DNA of 64,000 nucleotides from Leishmania mexicana MHOM/GT/2001/U1103 (GCF_000234665.1 NC_018333.1:681001-745000), one strand, 5' to 3'; counted from the first letter of the stretch, positions 51,001-60,845 are shown. Notes: generated by a model from the letters alone, not told the origin. Numbers and translations are program-made.

Positions 51001-52130
51001 CTCAGGGTACCTCGCCAAGCGTTTGCACCGTGCTAGCTGTACATCGGTGGTGGCGTTGTTGTAGGTGTGACGGCATGTGCGATCCGCTTTCCCTCCGTGG
51101 TGCGTTTTCGGGGTTGTCGTGGTGGTCGGTGTCAGCGTCAGGCACTCTGAAGTTCGCGCGTCCTCGCTTCTGTGCCGCTGTGGTGGGCATGGCCTTTGCG
51201 GACCGATTTGTTCATCACGGCACGGCGGGGTGTCCAGCTTTCTGGGACGAGCATGACTGGGCCGCGCGATGCCGTGGTGACGTCTGCGTGGTGGATTCGG
51301 CGCTGTGCCGTGCCATGGTGCCATTGTCGCTTGCACAGGTCGGGTGCTCGTCATTGGGCCAATCGTGTGGGGTGGTCCCCTCCTCCTGGTCGGCTGGGTC
51401 GTCGTCTCGCGTCCCACAGCGGCCGGCGCGAGCCGGCCCCCGCCCCGACGGCGCGCGGACCGCGAGCGCCACCGCCTGGTGTCTGATGGAGAGCCCCCCA
51501 TGCCGCGAGGTGACTCTTAGGTGTGCGGCCGTGCGTGGCGTGTATGCGCGTAGCGGGGACGTGGCAGCACAGCCGCAACGCCACTGCTTCGCCTTTGTCG
51601 TGGAGAAGAGGGTTAGGGCGTACAACTGTGCCCGTGCCGTGCTGTGTGATCGCGGAGACGCTACCGTCGCGTGCTTCTTTTCGCTTGCTGCAGCAGAATG
51701 CGGAACGCCAGAGGCATCAAATGCCCTGCAGAACGCAGACTTGCAGCGAAGATTCGTCGCGGAACCGGGAAAGCCAACACGGTTTGGCGCCACTCACTCC
51801 ACTGCAAGGCCACTGCATACAGCGCAGGCCAGGACCAGGGTGACGCTCGACGTCCCCGCAACGCGGCACAGGTATAAAACGAGGAGGTGGATGCGTATAC
51901 CCGTTGAATCGCTGACACAATGTGTAGTGAGCTGGTGCGCATGCCACCATGGCCTCAAGTCTCTTCGGCGCAGCGCCAGCTCAGGCCTGTCCACCCGCAC
52001 CAAGCATCCACAGCCCTACCCGAGGGCAGGCTGGGCAGCCTCTTTGGCTGCCCTTCAAAACATTGTGGTGGGTTGGGGACCCCCTGATACCGTTGTGAGG
52101 TGGCCGGCATCACATAAGGGAGAATAGATA
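51001..52130 (-). mobile_element. Degenerate retroelement-like remnant with 2A-like motif
   Basis: On the minus strand, a frame from 51950 encodes CGDVERHPGPGL at about 51825-51860. GDVERHPGP matches the 2A-like signature D(V/I)ExNPGP except that His replaces Asn. 2A-like peptides sit at the N-terminus of several trypanosomatid retroelement proteins. Gene-like composition continues on the minus strand in shifting frames toward 51000, suggesting a decayed ORF. The plus-strand frame 50982-52127 looks like a shadow. Together with repeat copy 3 this could be one damaged element; no reverse transcriptase or recombinase motif is visible. Confidence 0.45.
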
Positions 52131-52251
52131 CGTTGAACAGAATATATAATGCACGCATGCACGTGCGTGTATATATATATATATATGCTCATTACCGCAT
52201 CGCGCATGCGACGTCGGTGTGGTGTGCGAGTGTCATGCAGCCGCTACCTAC
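52131..52251 (+). other. Spacer with TA microsatellite
   Basis: A (TA)n tract lies at 52169-52186. No gene. Confidence 0.7.
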
Positions 52252-52291
52252 CGCTCTCCTTTCCCCTCTCGACTCTCTTCTCCCGGTACAG
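52252..52291 (+). promoter_or_regulatory. Putative spliced-leader acceptor for the 52434 gene
   Basis: GCTCTCCTTTCCCCTCTCGA then CTCTCTTCTCCCGGTACAG; AG at 52290-52291, 5' UTR 142 nt. Confidence 0.6.
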
Positions 52292-52433
52292 CACGTGGCT
52301 ACTTTGTTCTTGGTGGTGTCTTCTTGTCGCCGTATCTCCGGCCTTCATGTAAGCGTGTGTGGTGCCGTCACTATTTGATCCTGCTGCCGGCGCAGAGAGA
52401 ACGAAGAGTAAGAGACCGGTTCTTCGCAGCAGC

Positions 52434-53108
52434 ATGTTCGCACAACTCGGCCGCTACCCGGCATGTGCTTGGTGCCGCGTGCTGCGTGGATCAAGACTGG
52501 CGTGCCGTTCTTCTGTCCGCGCGATGGCATCGTCGACGCGAGTGTGCTATGCGTTATCAAACAAAGGCGCCGGCGCCACGATTGCATCCCCTACTCCCTC
52601 CCAAGGCGAGGCTTGCACGGGTCAACCTACCTTACCCACTCCCGGCGCAAGTGACACCGTCTCCATTGGGCAGCGCCTGTACTCGTTGACCCAATTCTGC
52701 ACGAAGTTGCGGTTAAGTTCGAAGGTTGACGATGTGGAGCTGGAGAGGGTGGCCACAGAGGCCTGGAATTTGCTGCAGTCCATCTCGGAGGAAGAGGTGG
52801 AAACGCTGCCTCTGCGCGATGTGGCTGAGATCGTCGTTGCGTACAACCACTTTTGCGGCTTTTGGGCAAACGGATTGAACGGCCCTGCGAGGACAGTCCG
52901 AGATGGAAAGTCATCAGAGCAGGTATCCACGTCGCCGTCGCAATTTGGCGTAGATGAGCGACCACCAGCTTATCCGATCCTGGAGCGCTTCGATGTAGCG
53001 TCGGGCAACAGTGAGACAATGTTGAATAAGGTGGCGCCACAATCCCTGGATATGCGCGAGGTGCCGGTGAGGCGTGCAAGCCCGCTTGACGAGATTTTGG
53101 AGTTCTAA
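52434..53108 (+). CDS. Small unknown protein, probably mitochondrial
   Basis: 224 residues from ATG 52434. The first 45 residues are rich in Arg, Ser, Ala and Cys with no acidic residue (MFAQLGRYPACAWCRVLRGS), fitting a mitochondrial import signal. The body from about 75 is helical and acidic (VDDVELERVATEAWNLLQSI, then SEEEVETLPLRDVAEIVVAY), with a small Trp/Phe patch (FCGFWANG) and a Pro-rich C-terminal tail. I know no family. The upstream frame extension to 52359 lies in UTR. Confidence 0.7.
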   Translation: MFAQLGRYPACAWCRVLRGSRLACRSSVRAMASSTRVCYALSNKGAGATIASPTPSQGEACTGQPTLPTPGASDTVSIGQRLYSLTQFCTKLRLSSKVDDVELERVATEAWNLLQSISEEEVETLPLRDVAEIVVAYNHFCGFWANGLNGPARTVRDGKSSEQVSTSPSQFGVDERPPAYPILERFDVASGNSETMLNKVAPQSLDMREVPVRRASPLDEILEF

Positions 53109-53852
53109 GTGTTATCGTCACGCATGCGTTCGATCTTTGACGGAGTGAAGAACATTCATCGCGGCCATGGGTTCCTTTGGTGCTTGGCTGTTGGCGTCTG
53201 CCCTCTGTATTCTCTCTGCCGCAAGCAAGGTGAGCGGTGGGGGGGGTGAGTGCGAGCGTGGATTCTGTGCACGCGTCGCCGGTGCGGCACACGGAGCAGG
53301 AAGAAAACATCGCTGATGATTGCGGGCGAGGTGGTATCTCACTGTGGTTGTCATGCCGTGGTTGGGTGGCTGGGTCGTGCGCCGCATGGCACCGGTGCTT
53401 CACTGTAATTCTGCATGTCAACACTATAAGAAGTGTATGTGACAACAGCTGGCCCTCCCCCCAACGTGTTAATGCGTGTCTGCGCCTGCGTTGGTCGTAT
53501 TGTGAGCCGTGGTGTCCAACACTGCGCTATGGCGATGTTCCTCCTCCCTCACCGTCCATCGCAGCAGGGGAGGGCAACCGGTATTCTGTGGTGTTTCCTC
53601 TCTCTTCATCCGCCGTGCGCGCCTCCCATTCACGTCGTCCCTCCGCCCTCGCTCTGTGGGTTTCGCCACCGGCACGCGTTCGCCCCCTTTTGGCAGCTCA
53701 TGTGGTATGCACGCCGTTTTGTCTCCCGCTCCATTCATCGGGCTTTCTGCCGCTGCATCAGCTACTAGACACATCCCACGCGATCCACCCAGAAAGTTGC
53801 TCTGCACGTCTCCCTCTCTCGCCTGATCGGCGACCTCCTCTCGTACCTCATC
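53109..53852 (+). other. Intergenic region
   Basis: Spacer. Pyrimidine tracts at 53590-53660 and 53810-53830 with AGs at 53696-53697 and 53761-53762 are candidate splice sites for the next gene. A long plus-strand frame (53237-54175) overlaps the ADH gene in another frame and is not credible. Confidence 0.6.
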
Positions 53853-55076
53853 ATGCCGGTCCCATCGTATTGGCAGATGGCGTGCCGTTCGTATCAGTTC
53901 ACCATCTGCGCGACGAGCTACCTGCTACGTTGGCGACCGCCAGCAGTCACCCAAGGCTCCGGCTCCCTGGCGAAGTTGCCGCATCTGGTACGTGGGGCGA
54001 GGCTGCAGCGGGGGCTACTGGTCACAGATGCAATGATCATGAAGCTTGGCCTCGTCAACGACTTCATCGACGAGATGAAGAAGCAGGGCACCGAGCTGGC
54101 CATCTACAAGGACGTTCTGCCCAACCCCACCATCGACATGGTGGAGGAGGCCAGTGTACTGTACAAGAAGAATAAGTGCGACTACCTCGTCGCCGTCGGT
54201 GGCGGGAGCGTCATGGACTGCGCGAAGCTGATTGGCGTGCGCCAGGCGCGCCCCCGCACCCCGCTTCCGTACATGCGGGGCCTCCTCCGTGTTCTGTGGC
54301 CACTGCCGCCGCTCATCGCTGTGCCTACGACGGCAGGAACTGGGAGCGAGTGCACGATTGCCGCTGTCGTGAGCGACCCCGCGAAAAAAGACAAGCTTGT
54401 CGTCATGGACCCCTTCCTCACCCCCTCCCACTGCGTGCTCGACCCGGCCCTGACAGTGACACTGCCCAAGTTTGTGACGGCCACCACCGGCATGGACGCC
54501 TTGACGCATGTTGTGGAGGCGTACACGAACGTCTTCCACTACCGCACCGTAGACAAGGCGGCGCTGCGCGCGATGGAGCTGCTCGCCAAATACCTTCCGT
54601 GCGCGTACAAGGACGGGAGCAACCTGGAGGCGCGCGAGAAGATGCTGCAGGCGTCGTACCTCGCCGGCCTCTCCTTCACACGTGCGGGTGTCGGCAACGT
54701 GCACGCGGCGGCGCACGCGGTGGGTGGGCTGTACAATGTGCCGCACGGCTACGCGAACGCCGTGATTCTGCCGCACGTGCTGGACATGTACGGCAGCACG
54801 GCGCACAAGTCGCTCGCTCGGCTTGCTGAGGCGGCAAACATTGTCGGTGCAAACGACGCCGAGAAGGCGGTGAACTTCATTTCGTGGGTTCGCGAGATGA
54901 ATGCGCAGATGCAGATACCAACGACGCTCGGCGCCGGTGACTCGCGGTGGGCCGTTCAGGAGGAGGACATCCCCTTCCTCGTCAAGCACGCCATCACCGA
55001 GGCGAATCCATTCTACGCCGTGCCGGTGATATTTGGAGAGGAGGAAATGACCGAGCTCTTCCGCCGCATCATGTGA
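53853..55076 (+). CDS. Iron-containing alcohol dehydrogenase
   Basis: 407 residues. Group III (iron-activated) ADH family, NAD(P)H-dependent interconversion of aldehydes and alcohols. Nucleotide-binding GGGSVMD at 116-122 and PTTAGTGSE at 158-166. Metal ligands with family spacing: D215 and H219 (GMDALTHVVEAY), H284 (GNVHAAAHAVGG) and H298 (VPHGYANAV), which match the D, H(+4), H, H(+14) pattern of E. coli FucO. Trypanosomatids have bacterial-type ADHs of this group, usually thought to come by gene transfer; that is inference here. An N-terminal stretch before residue 40 is longer than in bacterial members and may be an organelle signal. Confidence 0.93.
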   Translation: MPVPSYWQMACRSYQFTICATSYLLRWRPPAVTQGSGSLAKLPHLVRGARLQRGLLVTDAMIMKLGLVNDFIDEMKKQGTELAIYKDVLPNPTIDMVEEASVLYKKNKCDYLVAVGGGSVMDCAKLIGVRQARPRTPLPYMRGLLRVLWPLPPLIAVPTTAGTGSECTIAAVVSDPAKKDKLVVMDPFLTPSHCVLDPALTVTLPKFVTATTGMDALTHVVEAYTNVFHYRTVDKAALRAMELLAKYLPCAYKDGSNLEAREKMLQASYLAGLSFTRAGVGNVHAAAHAVGGLYNVPHGYANAVILPHVLDMYGSTAHKSLARLAEAANIVGANDAEKAVNFISWVREMNAQMQIPTTLGAGDSRWAVQEEDIPFLVKHAITEANPFYAVPVIFGEEEMTELFRRIM

Positions 55077-55538
55077 GGGATTGTGCGGCGTGTGAATGTG
55101 CACAGAACGGGTAGGCGTGCGCAAGCTGTTGGTGTGGTGCTCGAGACGTGCCTCACGCATCCCTCAACAGAAGGCGCGTCTTTCCTTTTCCCTTGCCGCG
55201 TCACGTGAACCTGCTGAGTTGTGCGTGTAGAGAGGTGAGCAGGGGGAGGGGGTGTCTCGGACGTTTTTCTCATATATCGAAGATGTTTGCTCCAGGAAGA
55301 ATATATATTTATTATACGTATGCCAAACGCTTTTGTTTTCCAGCGTTCCCTCTTCGGGCGACTGCTTGTGGCGCGCCGTATTCCCATCAAAGGGCGCCGA
55401 CAGGCGGGCACACCAGCTCGGTTCCCCTCACCCCCCCGCCACCGTGGGGACTCGCGTCCGGGGGCTGGATCGGGTGGCGCCACCCCCTCCCCATTAAGCG
55501 CACCCCTGCTTCTGAGGCCATGTCCTCCTTGGCGCCTG
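55077..55538. other. Convergent strand-switch region, left part
   Basis: The plus-strand array ends at 55076 and the minus-strand array ends at 56001, so transcription converges here. This left part carries pyrimidine and AT-rich sequence (ATATATTTATTATACG near 55304) and no gene. Such regions are expected to hold Pol II termination in trypanosomatids. Confidence 0.75.
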
Positions 55539-55543
55539 AAAAA
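55539..55543 (-). terminator. Pol III terminator of tRNA-Thr
   Basis: AAAAA on the plus strand is TTTTT on the tRNA strand, four bases downstream of its 3' end. A T-run is the standard Pol III stop. Confidence 0.8.
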
Positions 55544-55547
55544 GCAA

Positions 55548-55618
55548 GGCCACTGCGAGAATCGAACTCGCGACCCCCACTTTACGAGAGTGGTGCACTG
55601 CCACTGTGCTAAGCGGCC
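55548..55618 (-). tRNA. tRNA-Thr (anticodon CGT)
   Basis: 71 nt on the minus strand, a full cloverleaf by eye. Acceptor GGCCGCT pairs with AGTGGCC (one G-U). The D arm GCAC...GTGC, anticodon stem CCACT/AGTGG around the loop CTCGTAA (anticodon CGT, reading ACG, Thr), variable GGGTC, and T arm GCGAG/CTCGC around TTCGATT. A box TAGCACAGTGG and B box GAGTTCGATTC are present, and a T5 terminator follows. It sits in the convergent strand-switch region, where trypanosomatid tRNA genes are often found. Confidence 0.96.
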
Positions 55619-56000
55619 GGCTGATGATAGTGGGCATGAAGCGAAGAGATCCCAGGTGGGGGAGGCCTGCGGGGTGCGGCACTGGTCACTTTGCCGTGGC
55701 CGCGTGCGCTGGGGGGTTCTTCCGGGGGTAGGGGTGGGGGAAGGGGGGTTTGTTGGGCGGGTGGTCGGGGGTTCCGGGGCGTCGCGGGCTTCGGCCCTTC
55801 CCCCTCGTTTTTCGCCGCGCAGGGCAGACGCGTGGGAGAAGGGGGGGGGGGGAAAGGGCAACATGCGAGCGCAAAACGTGACCGGCACCGCAGCGACTCG
55901 CTGAATTTCTCATACAATTTTAACATGTCTATGATCGGTGAGCTGCGCCCAAGAGGGCGACAGAGGCACTCATGGTACAGGGGGGTTCTATGAATGAGAT
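55619..56000. other. Convergent strand-switch region, right part, with G-runs
   Basis: G-rich on the plus strand. At 55711-55746, runs of G6, G5, G4, G5 and G6 are separated by short loops, a strong quadruplex motif; another long G-run lies at 55840-55853. No gene. Confidence 0.8.
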
Positions 56001-57908
56001 TTACACGTCGCAGTCGGACTTGAGGTAGTTAACGTCGATCGCTTCAGGCAGCTGCACCTTGCCAGCCTCGCTACTGATGGGCTGCACCGCCTTGAGCGCC
56101 TCCTCCACTGGCTGCAGGAGGGCGCTACCGTCGACGATGCGGACGTCTTCGTACGCTGAGATGGTGACCGGCTCCCACGCCCCGAATGCACGCTGCGCGC
56201 TGCGCAGCAGCGCGACGCAGGTGCTCGTGTCCGCAACACCGCCGCGATAGGCAGCGACCGGTTCGTCGGCGTCCTGTACCACCTCGCCGACAAATTGCAC
56301 CGTCGCAGCGATGCGGGAGAGGGTATCCTGCAGTGCCTGGAGATTCTGCTGCGCCTTTTGCTGGCACTGCTGCTGCAGGTTCGCCTCCAGTGCGTCAAGT
56401 CGCGCGCGCAGCCGCGTGAAGCTATGCGCGATGTCGCTGCGGACTTGCTTGTGCGTCTGCGACACGTCTGTCTGCGCCGCCTCGAACAGGCCAAAGACAC
56501 TTTTGATCTCCTGCGAAAAGGTGATGGCGTTCTGCACCCACCGCTCCAACCGTGGCGCCTCGTCGCGCGCAGCCTGCTCGATCGGGACGCAGTTCTCTTG
56601 CGAGTACCCGTCGTAGTACAGGCAGTGACTGCAGAGCAGGCGCTTCTCCGTTGGCGACCAGAACTCCACCATCTTCTTCGAATGCACCGCGCACTGCAGC
56701 TCCTCACTGTTCCGCGGCGACCGGTTAGCCAAGGCAAGGGCGTCATTGCCGCCGTTGATGGTTCCTCTCACTGCGGGCAAGGCAGCAGGAGCGGAAGCAA
56801 AGGGAGAAGGCAATGCTACCGGCGCAGGAGGGGCACGGGACGGGCGGCCGTTTCCGACCGCCGGAACAGCATCGCCCAGGCGGCGTGTCACCACGACCGG
56901 CTCCAGCGTGCTAACAAAGACGACGAAGCGGGGCATCAGCTGATGCATGTGGCACACCGCCACGGCGTTGCGCGAGGGGATGTGGAAGGCGTCGAAGCCG
57001 GCTTCCTCCAGCATCTCGAGGCATTGCTCCATCGAAAAGCGGTAGAGGTTTGCGTTGAGGTCCTGCGCCTCCTCCTTGGTCACCGTGCGCGCTTTGCCAA
57101 CCGCCACGTCAAACGCCACCAGTCCCCACCCCTCGCGAAACAGTTGCTCGAGCTCCTGCGCCGGCGCGGCGAGGCGGGTGGCATCCTTGTCGTACAGAAC
57201 CACAGCACTCGAGCACAGTCCGTCCGCGTCATCTTGATTCGACAGCCCAAAAGGCGCGCCAGACACGCACGCCTTTTCCATCTTGCGCAGTGTCGCGGGA
57301 CTGCACAGCTTCCACAGCAACTGCAACACCGTCGCCGGCGAGGCGGCGCTGTCACGGTGGCTTGTCAGATGCATGCGCGAAACGCGGTCTAACAATGGAC
57401 CCCATGCCTCCGGCGAGGCCTCAACGGCAACAATGCCTTCGGTCAGCGACACTTGATACTCCACCCCGCTCTGCGCGCCGAGCTTTGTGAGCAGATACTC
57501 GGCCTCCTCCTTCACTTTCGCCGGCGACCGCGGCGGCGGCACAAACGCGTTCTCCCGCAATGCCGTGCTCAGTGTGGAGTGATTCGGTGACGTCTCTGCT
57601 GCACCGGTGGCCGGCAACGTCGCCCGGTTCAGCGCCGACGACGGGGCAGGTGAAGAGCTGAGCCGCGTGCTCTCGGCGTGAGGCCTCGACATTGCGAACG
57701 CACTCCCGCTAACTGTGACTGTCGGTGTCGCTGCCGCCGACAGGCTCCTTTGCCACTCCTTCGCCAGTGAGGCGATCTGCAGCGGAGTGAAGGCGTTCAT
57801 ATTCGTGACAAGGGTGAGGAAAGTGTCCTCGCTGCAGTACACCAGGTCACTGAGGGTGTAGCCGGAGCCCTTCAGCTTGTCCGTAAAGCGTGCCCAGAGC
57901 GCGGACAT
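56001..57908 (-). CDS. B-box zinc-finger and coiled-coil protein
   Basis: 635 residues on the minus strand from ATG 57906-57908; the upstream extension of the frame uses a non-ATG start and is dropped. A B-box-type zinc site at about 404-440 (CAVHSKKMVEFW, then CSHCLYYDGY) is followed by a long coiled coil at about 450-540 (Gln/Leu/Arg-rich). The N-terminal 60 residues (SALWARFTDKLKGSGYTLSD) look like a conserved helical module I cannot name; a Ser/Pro linker precedes a second folded part. B-box plus coiled coil is the TRIM core, but there is no RING here, so ligase activity is not expected. It is the last gene of the minus-strand array before the strand switch. Confidence 0.8.
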   Translation of the reverse strand: MSALWARFTDKLKGSGYTLSDLVYCSEDTFLTLVTNMNAFTPLQIASLAKEWQRSLSAAATPTVTVSGSAFAMSRPHAESTRLSSSPAPSSALNRATLPATGAAETSPNHSTLSTALRENAFVPPPRSPAKVKEEAEYLLTKLGAQSGVEYQVSLTEGIVAVEASPEAWGPLLDRVSRMHLTSHRDSAASPATVLQLLWKLCSPATLRKMEKACVSGAPFGLSNQDDADGLCSSAVVLYDKDATRLAAPAQELEQLFREGWGLVAFDVAVGKARTVTKEEAQDLNANLYRFSMEQCLEMLEEAGFDAFHIPSRNAVAVCHMHQLMPRFVVFVSTLEPVVVTRRLGDAVPAVGNGRPSRAPPAPVALPSPFASAPAALPAVRGTINGGNDALALANRSPRNSEELQCAVHSKKMVEFWSPTEKRLLCSHCLYYDGYSQENCVPIEQAARDEAPRLERWVQNAITFSQEIKSVFGLFEAAQTDVSQTHKQVRSDIAHSFTRLRARLDALEANLQQQCQQKAQQNLQALQDTLSRIAATVQFVGEVVQDADEPVAAYRGGVADTSTCVALLRSAQRAFGAWEPVTISAYEDVRIVDGSALLQPVEEALKAVQPISSEAGKVQLPEAIDVNYLKSDCDV

Positions 57909-59165
57909 GATGGTTGGTGGTGCTTGGGAGCGCACCGCGACGGGCTTTTGGAACAGACAAGAGAACAGTGACGTGCACGGATGGGTTGTGACGATAGTGA
58001 ATTAGAAGGTGTGAGCGGGGCGCCTGCCCACTGGTGAAGACGTGTTGCTGTTGTTTACTTTGACTATTTCTTGTGCAGCGGATCGCAGAGAGAGAGAGAG
58101 AAAAAAAGCCGGAACGGATGTGTGACCTGCTGGACGACAACGAGCAAAATAGTCGGTGTGCAATGGACGGTGATAGAGTAGGCGGGGAAGCAATCGCCGA
58201 GCGTGTGGTGGTGGGGGCCACTCCTGTGAACAACGCCACCACAATTTTCGGCGCTGGGTGAGACTCGTGGTGGCGATGACGGCTGCCATAGCATACGAAA
58301 TACGTGTGTGTCAGCGTGAGGAAGGGGGCAAACAGAGCAGAAAGAAGAGGGATAGAACGTGGTAAGGACAGCCTCACGTGCAACACAGAGGGGCCCCAAT
58401 GACCAACCAAGGTAGAAAGCCGCCAACCCTTCCTGCAACACAGGCAGTCGTCACCGTGCCGATCAGGCAGCACTTATACCACCATTGTTGCTTTTGGCGT
58501 CGACAACGTCCATCCTCTTTTTTTTCTTTCGTGTCGTTGTTTTGTTGGTTTACTTGGCTGCTCACGGTTTCTTGTCTTTTGCCGCACACGCATACGAGAG
58601 ATGTTCAGCGCGACACATCCCCGCGTGCCCGTGCCAAGAAACGGTACAGCACCAAGCAAACGCAAAACATACAGGGAAAGACACGCACGCACGCACGCGG
58701 GTTCCTACAATTGAGGGAAGGCGTCGTAAAGGATGGAAGCAAGACGGAGAACAGCGGAGAACAGGTGACATAGATGAGCAATGAAGGGGACGCGGGTGGG
58801 AAGGCAATGGGGGGAGGGAGACATGTGTCTTCGCCCACGAAGATCCACACGCATACACGTGAACACGCACGCCTTCCGAAGTGGCAGCAACAAAGCGAAT
58901 CGCGAGAGAGGAAACATGAAAAACGAAAAACGAGGTACAAAGAACACATAGGTACAGACGCGGACAAAACACTCGAACGTGTGAGAGAAACATCATCCCG
59001 ATCTTGGGAGGAAATGGTGTCCTTTGCGGAAGGCGGCAAGGATGGAGGGAGAAGAGGCACGGTGTCACGACGAACCTGTAGCTGAGAGTGGACCACCGGA
59101 CCCCTAACCCTATCCCCACTGCGTAAAGAGCCCACATATATCTTGGGCGCCGGGCTCTCCACACG
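57909..59165 (-). other. Intergenic region
   Basis: Spacer in the minus-strand array. On the minus strand a C/T-rich tract (58085-58109, read as CT repeats and T-run) could serve the downstream gene. CCCTAACCCTA at 59102-59112 is short. No gene seen. Confidence 0.65.
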
Positions 59166-60776
59166 TTAGGGCACCTCGCGTAGGTTGAGAGAAAGCACCA
59201 AATCTCCAAATGGGGCTGCCGGCACGTGCTGTAGCTTGACCTTGGAGCAGAGACCGAGAAGTGACACCAGCTGCTCCATGGCCGCGCAGTTCGGCACACT
59301 TGCAGAGCTTCCCGCCGACGCGGTTTCGGCAGCGAGGTCCTCCAGATCGACATCGCTGGAGAGCAACTGCTTGTCAAAGCCGATGCCGGAAAGGGCGCCC
59401 ATGGAGATGGAGGGCACAAGCGACCCCATCTCATGTTTTTGGTGGATGAGACTGGCTCTGGACTTCTTTCCCATCACGGGTGACGAGGCGGCGGACGGTG
59501 ACTGCTTGCGGGAGCAGATAAGCGTGCCCATGCGGCGCACGTGCTGTGCGTTTGACAACCACACCGCATCCTCCACCTGATTCACAGCCCCTACGGCGGC
59601 TGTGTACGTTGGCCCACCGCCGCCTGCTGGGTGGCTGCTGGCAAAGACGCAGCTGTGCATGATCGGAGGGCTGGAACGTGACTGCCACGACCGATCGCAG
59701 TCGAACGCACTCGACACATCGGCGGGTGGCAAGGCAAACTCTGAGACGCCCTGCGCTGGAGACAGCCGAGAGCCGGGCATCAGAGGAGACAGATTCGTCC
59801 TAGGACTGCGAGAGAGATGCGACGAGAGGGCCAACGTGGCGGCCGGTGCTAGGTACGGGGTGGGCAAGGAGGACTTGCCGAGCGAGCCCATGACCTCTGG
59901 CGAGATCGACTGCGAGCGGGTATCGCCTTCGCTACCGAAGTGACGCAAACCAGGACTGGCAGTGCGGATCGGCGACGACCTCTCTCCTGTCGCATAGACA
60001 GCGGTGTCCTTCTCCTTGTCGCCGACTGGCAGCACAGGCGAGGCGGCTTGCGTGCCAGGCTGGACCCAAGAGTGGTGTCGCCATGTGCGGTCCATTGTCA
60101 CGTCCACGCGCACAAAGTCGTCACTGGACCAGAGATACTGCCGCCGCGCGTGCACTGGGATCGTCGGACACTCCTCGGTGGACCGAAAGAGGCGCAACGA
60201 GACATGGTTAGCTGGCGAATGAGGGGTACGTTCCCTGCTCAGCGATGAGTTTCGCAGCGAAGGAGACTGTGGCGGCGATCTGATGTTACCGCTGGGGGAA
60301 GCGGGGAAGTGGTTGTTGGCGTCGTCAGTTGCCGTGACACAGCTCTGTAGCACGACACCGTAGATATCCTGGCATCGCAGGTGGGCAAAAAGAACACGTA
60401 CTAGCGTGTTGAGGGCCTCGAGCTGCTCAAAGTCGCGCGGTACAGAGTGGTCGGTCGCCGGCTCACGGTAGTCCTGGAGCGTCCAAACCTCTACTGGAGA
60501 GTGGTTAAGATAGACGACGAGGTGAAGCGGGCCGCGGAAGGGACCGGCGGCGTTGGGTGCCAGGGCACCGCTGCTCCAGCTGGACTGCCGCCAAAGCTCC
60601 TCCGCCTCCTCGTAGCTACCGGTATCGCGCATCGAAAGGCCGCCGAAGTGGAACGTGACGGGGCCCTTCTCATGGTCCTTGTAGTTGGGCGACCGCGCAT
60701 CGCGAATGAGGCGCAGCAGGTTCACCAGAAGCGGTGCATTATCCACGGCAGTGCGAAGCGACTCCATGCTGGGCAT
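59166..60776 (-). CDS. Unknown protein, weak Atg13-like N-terminal pattern
   Basis: 536 residues from ATG 60774-60776 (the frame extends upstream into UTR; the chosen start follows an acceptor at 60846-60847). Residues about 1-150 look folded: an N-terminal helix, then LHLVVYLNHSPVEVWTLQDY and LNTLVRVLFAHLRCQDIYGV. The combination of a strand with a VEVWTL-type segment resembles the HORMA domain of Atg13/Atg101, from memory only and weakly. The long middle is Ser/Pro/Arg-rich with many SP sites, also typical of Atg13, a phosphoregulated autophagy-kinase subunit. A short conserved-looking C-terminus (PFGDLVLSLNLREVP) ends it. Treat as unknown. Confidence 0.72.
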   Translation of the reverse strand: MPSMESLRTAVDNAPLLVNLLRLIRDARSPNYKDHEKGPVTFHFGGLSMRDTGSYEEAEELWRQSSWSSGALAPNAAGPFRGPLHLVVYLNHSPVEVWTLQDYREPATDHSVPRDFEQLEALNTLVRVLFAHLRCQDIYGVVLQSCVTATDDANNHFPASPSGNIRSPPQSPSLRNSSLSRERTPHSPANHVSLRLFRSTEECPTIPVHARRQYLWSSDDFVRVDVTMDRTWRHHSWVQPGTQAASPVLPVGDKEKDTAVYATGERSSPIRTASPGLRHFGSEGDTRSQSISPEVMGSLGKSSLPTPYLAPAATLALSSHLSRSPRTNLSPLMPGSRLSPAQGVSEFALPPADVSSAFDCDRSWQSRSSPPIMHSCVFASSHPAGGGGPTYTAAVGAVNQVEDAVWLSNAQHVRRMGTLICSRKQSPSAASSPVMGKKSRASLIHQKHEMGSLVPSISMGALSGIGFDKQLLSSDVDLEDLAAETASAGSSASVPNCAAMEQLVSLLGLCSKVKLQHVPAAPFGDLVLSLNLREVP

Positions 60777-60845
60777 ACGCCGAAGTACCGCTCCGCGCAA
60801 CAATAATAGGCGCACAAGTAAGCGAGACCTAAACACGGAGATGGG

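Noticed and set aside
50982..52127. 381-codon plus-strand frame
   Set aside because: No family match, low-complexity residues and no acceptor; the gene-like signal lies on the minus strand here.
53237..54175. 312-codon frame overlapping the alcohol dehydrogenase
   Set aside because: It runs through spacer and then out of frame through a clearly real gene.
54015..55160. 381-codon minus-strand frame opposite the alcohol dehydrogenase
   Set aside because: Shadow frame; the sense strand has all family motifs.
56295..57392. 365-codon plus-strand frame opposite the B-box gene
   Set aside because: Antisense shadow of a well supported minus-strand gene; Arg/His/Leu-rich as expected for shadows.
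59102..59112. CCCTAACCCTA, telomere-like hexamer repeat
   Set aside because: Under two units, no neighbouring units and no break in gene order; chance is likely.
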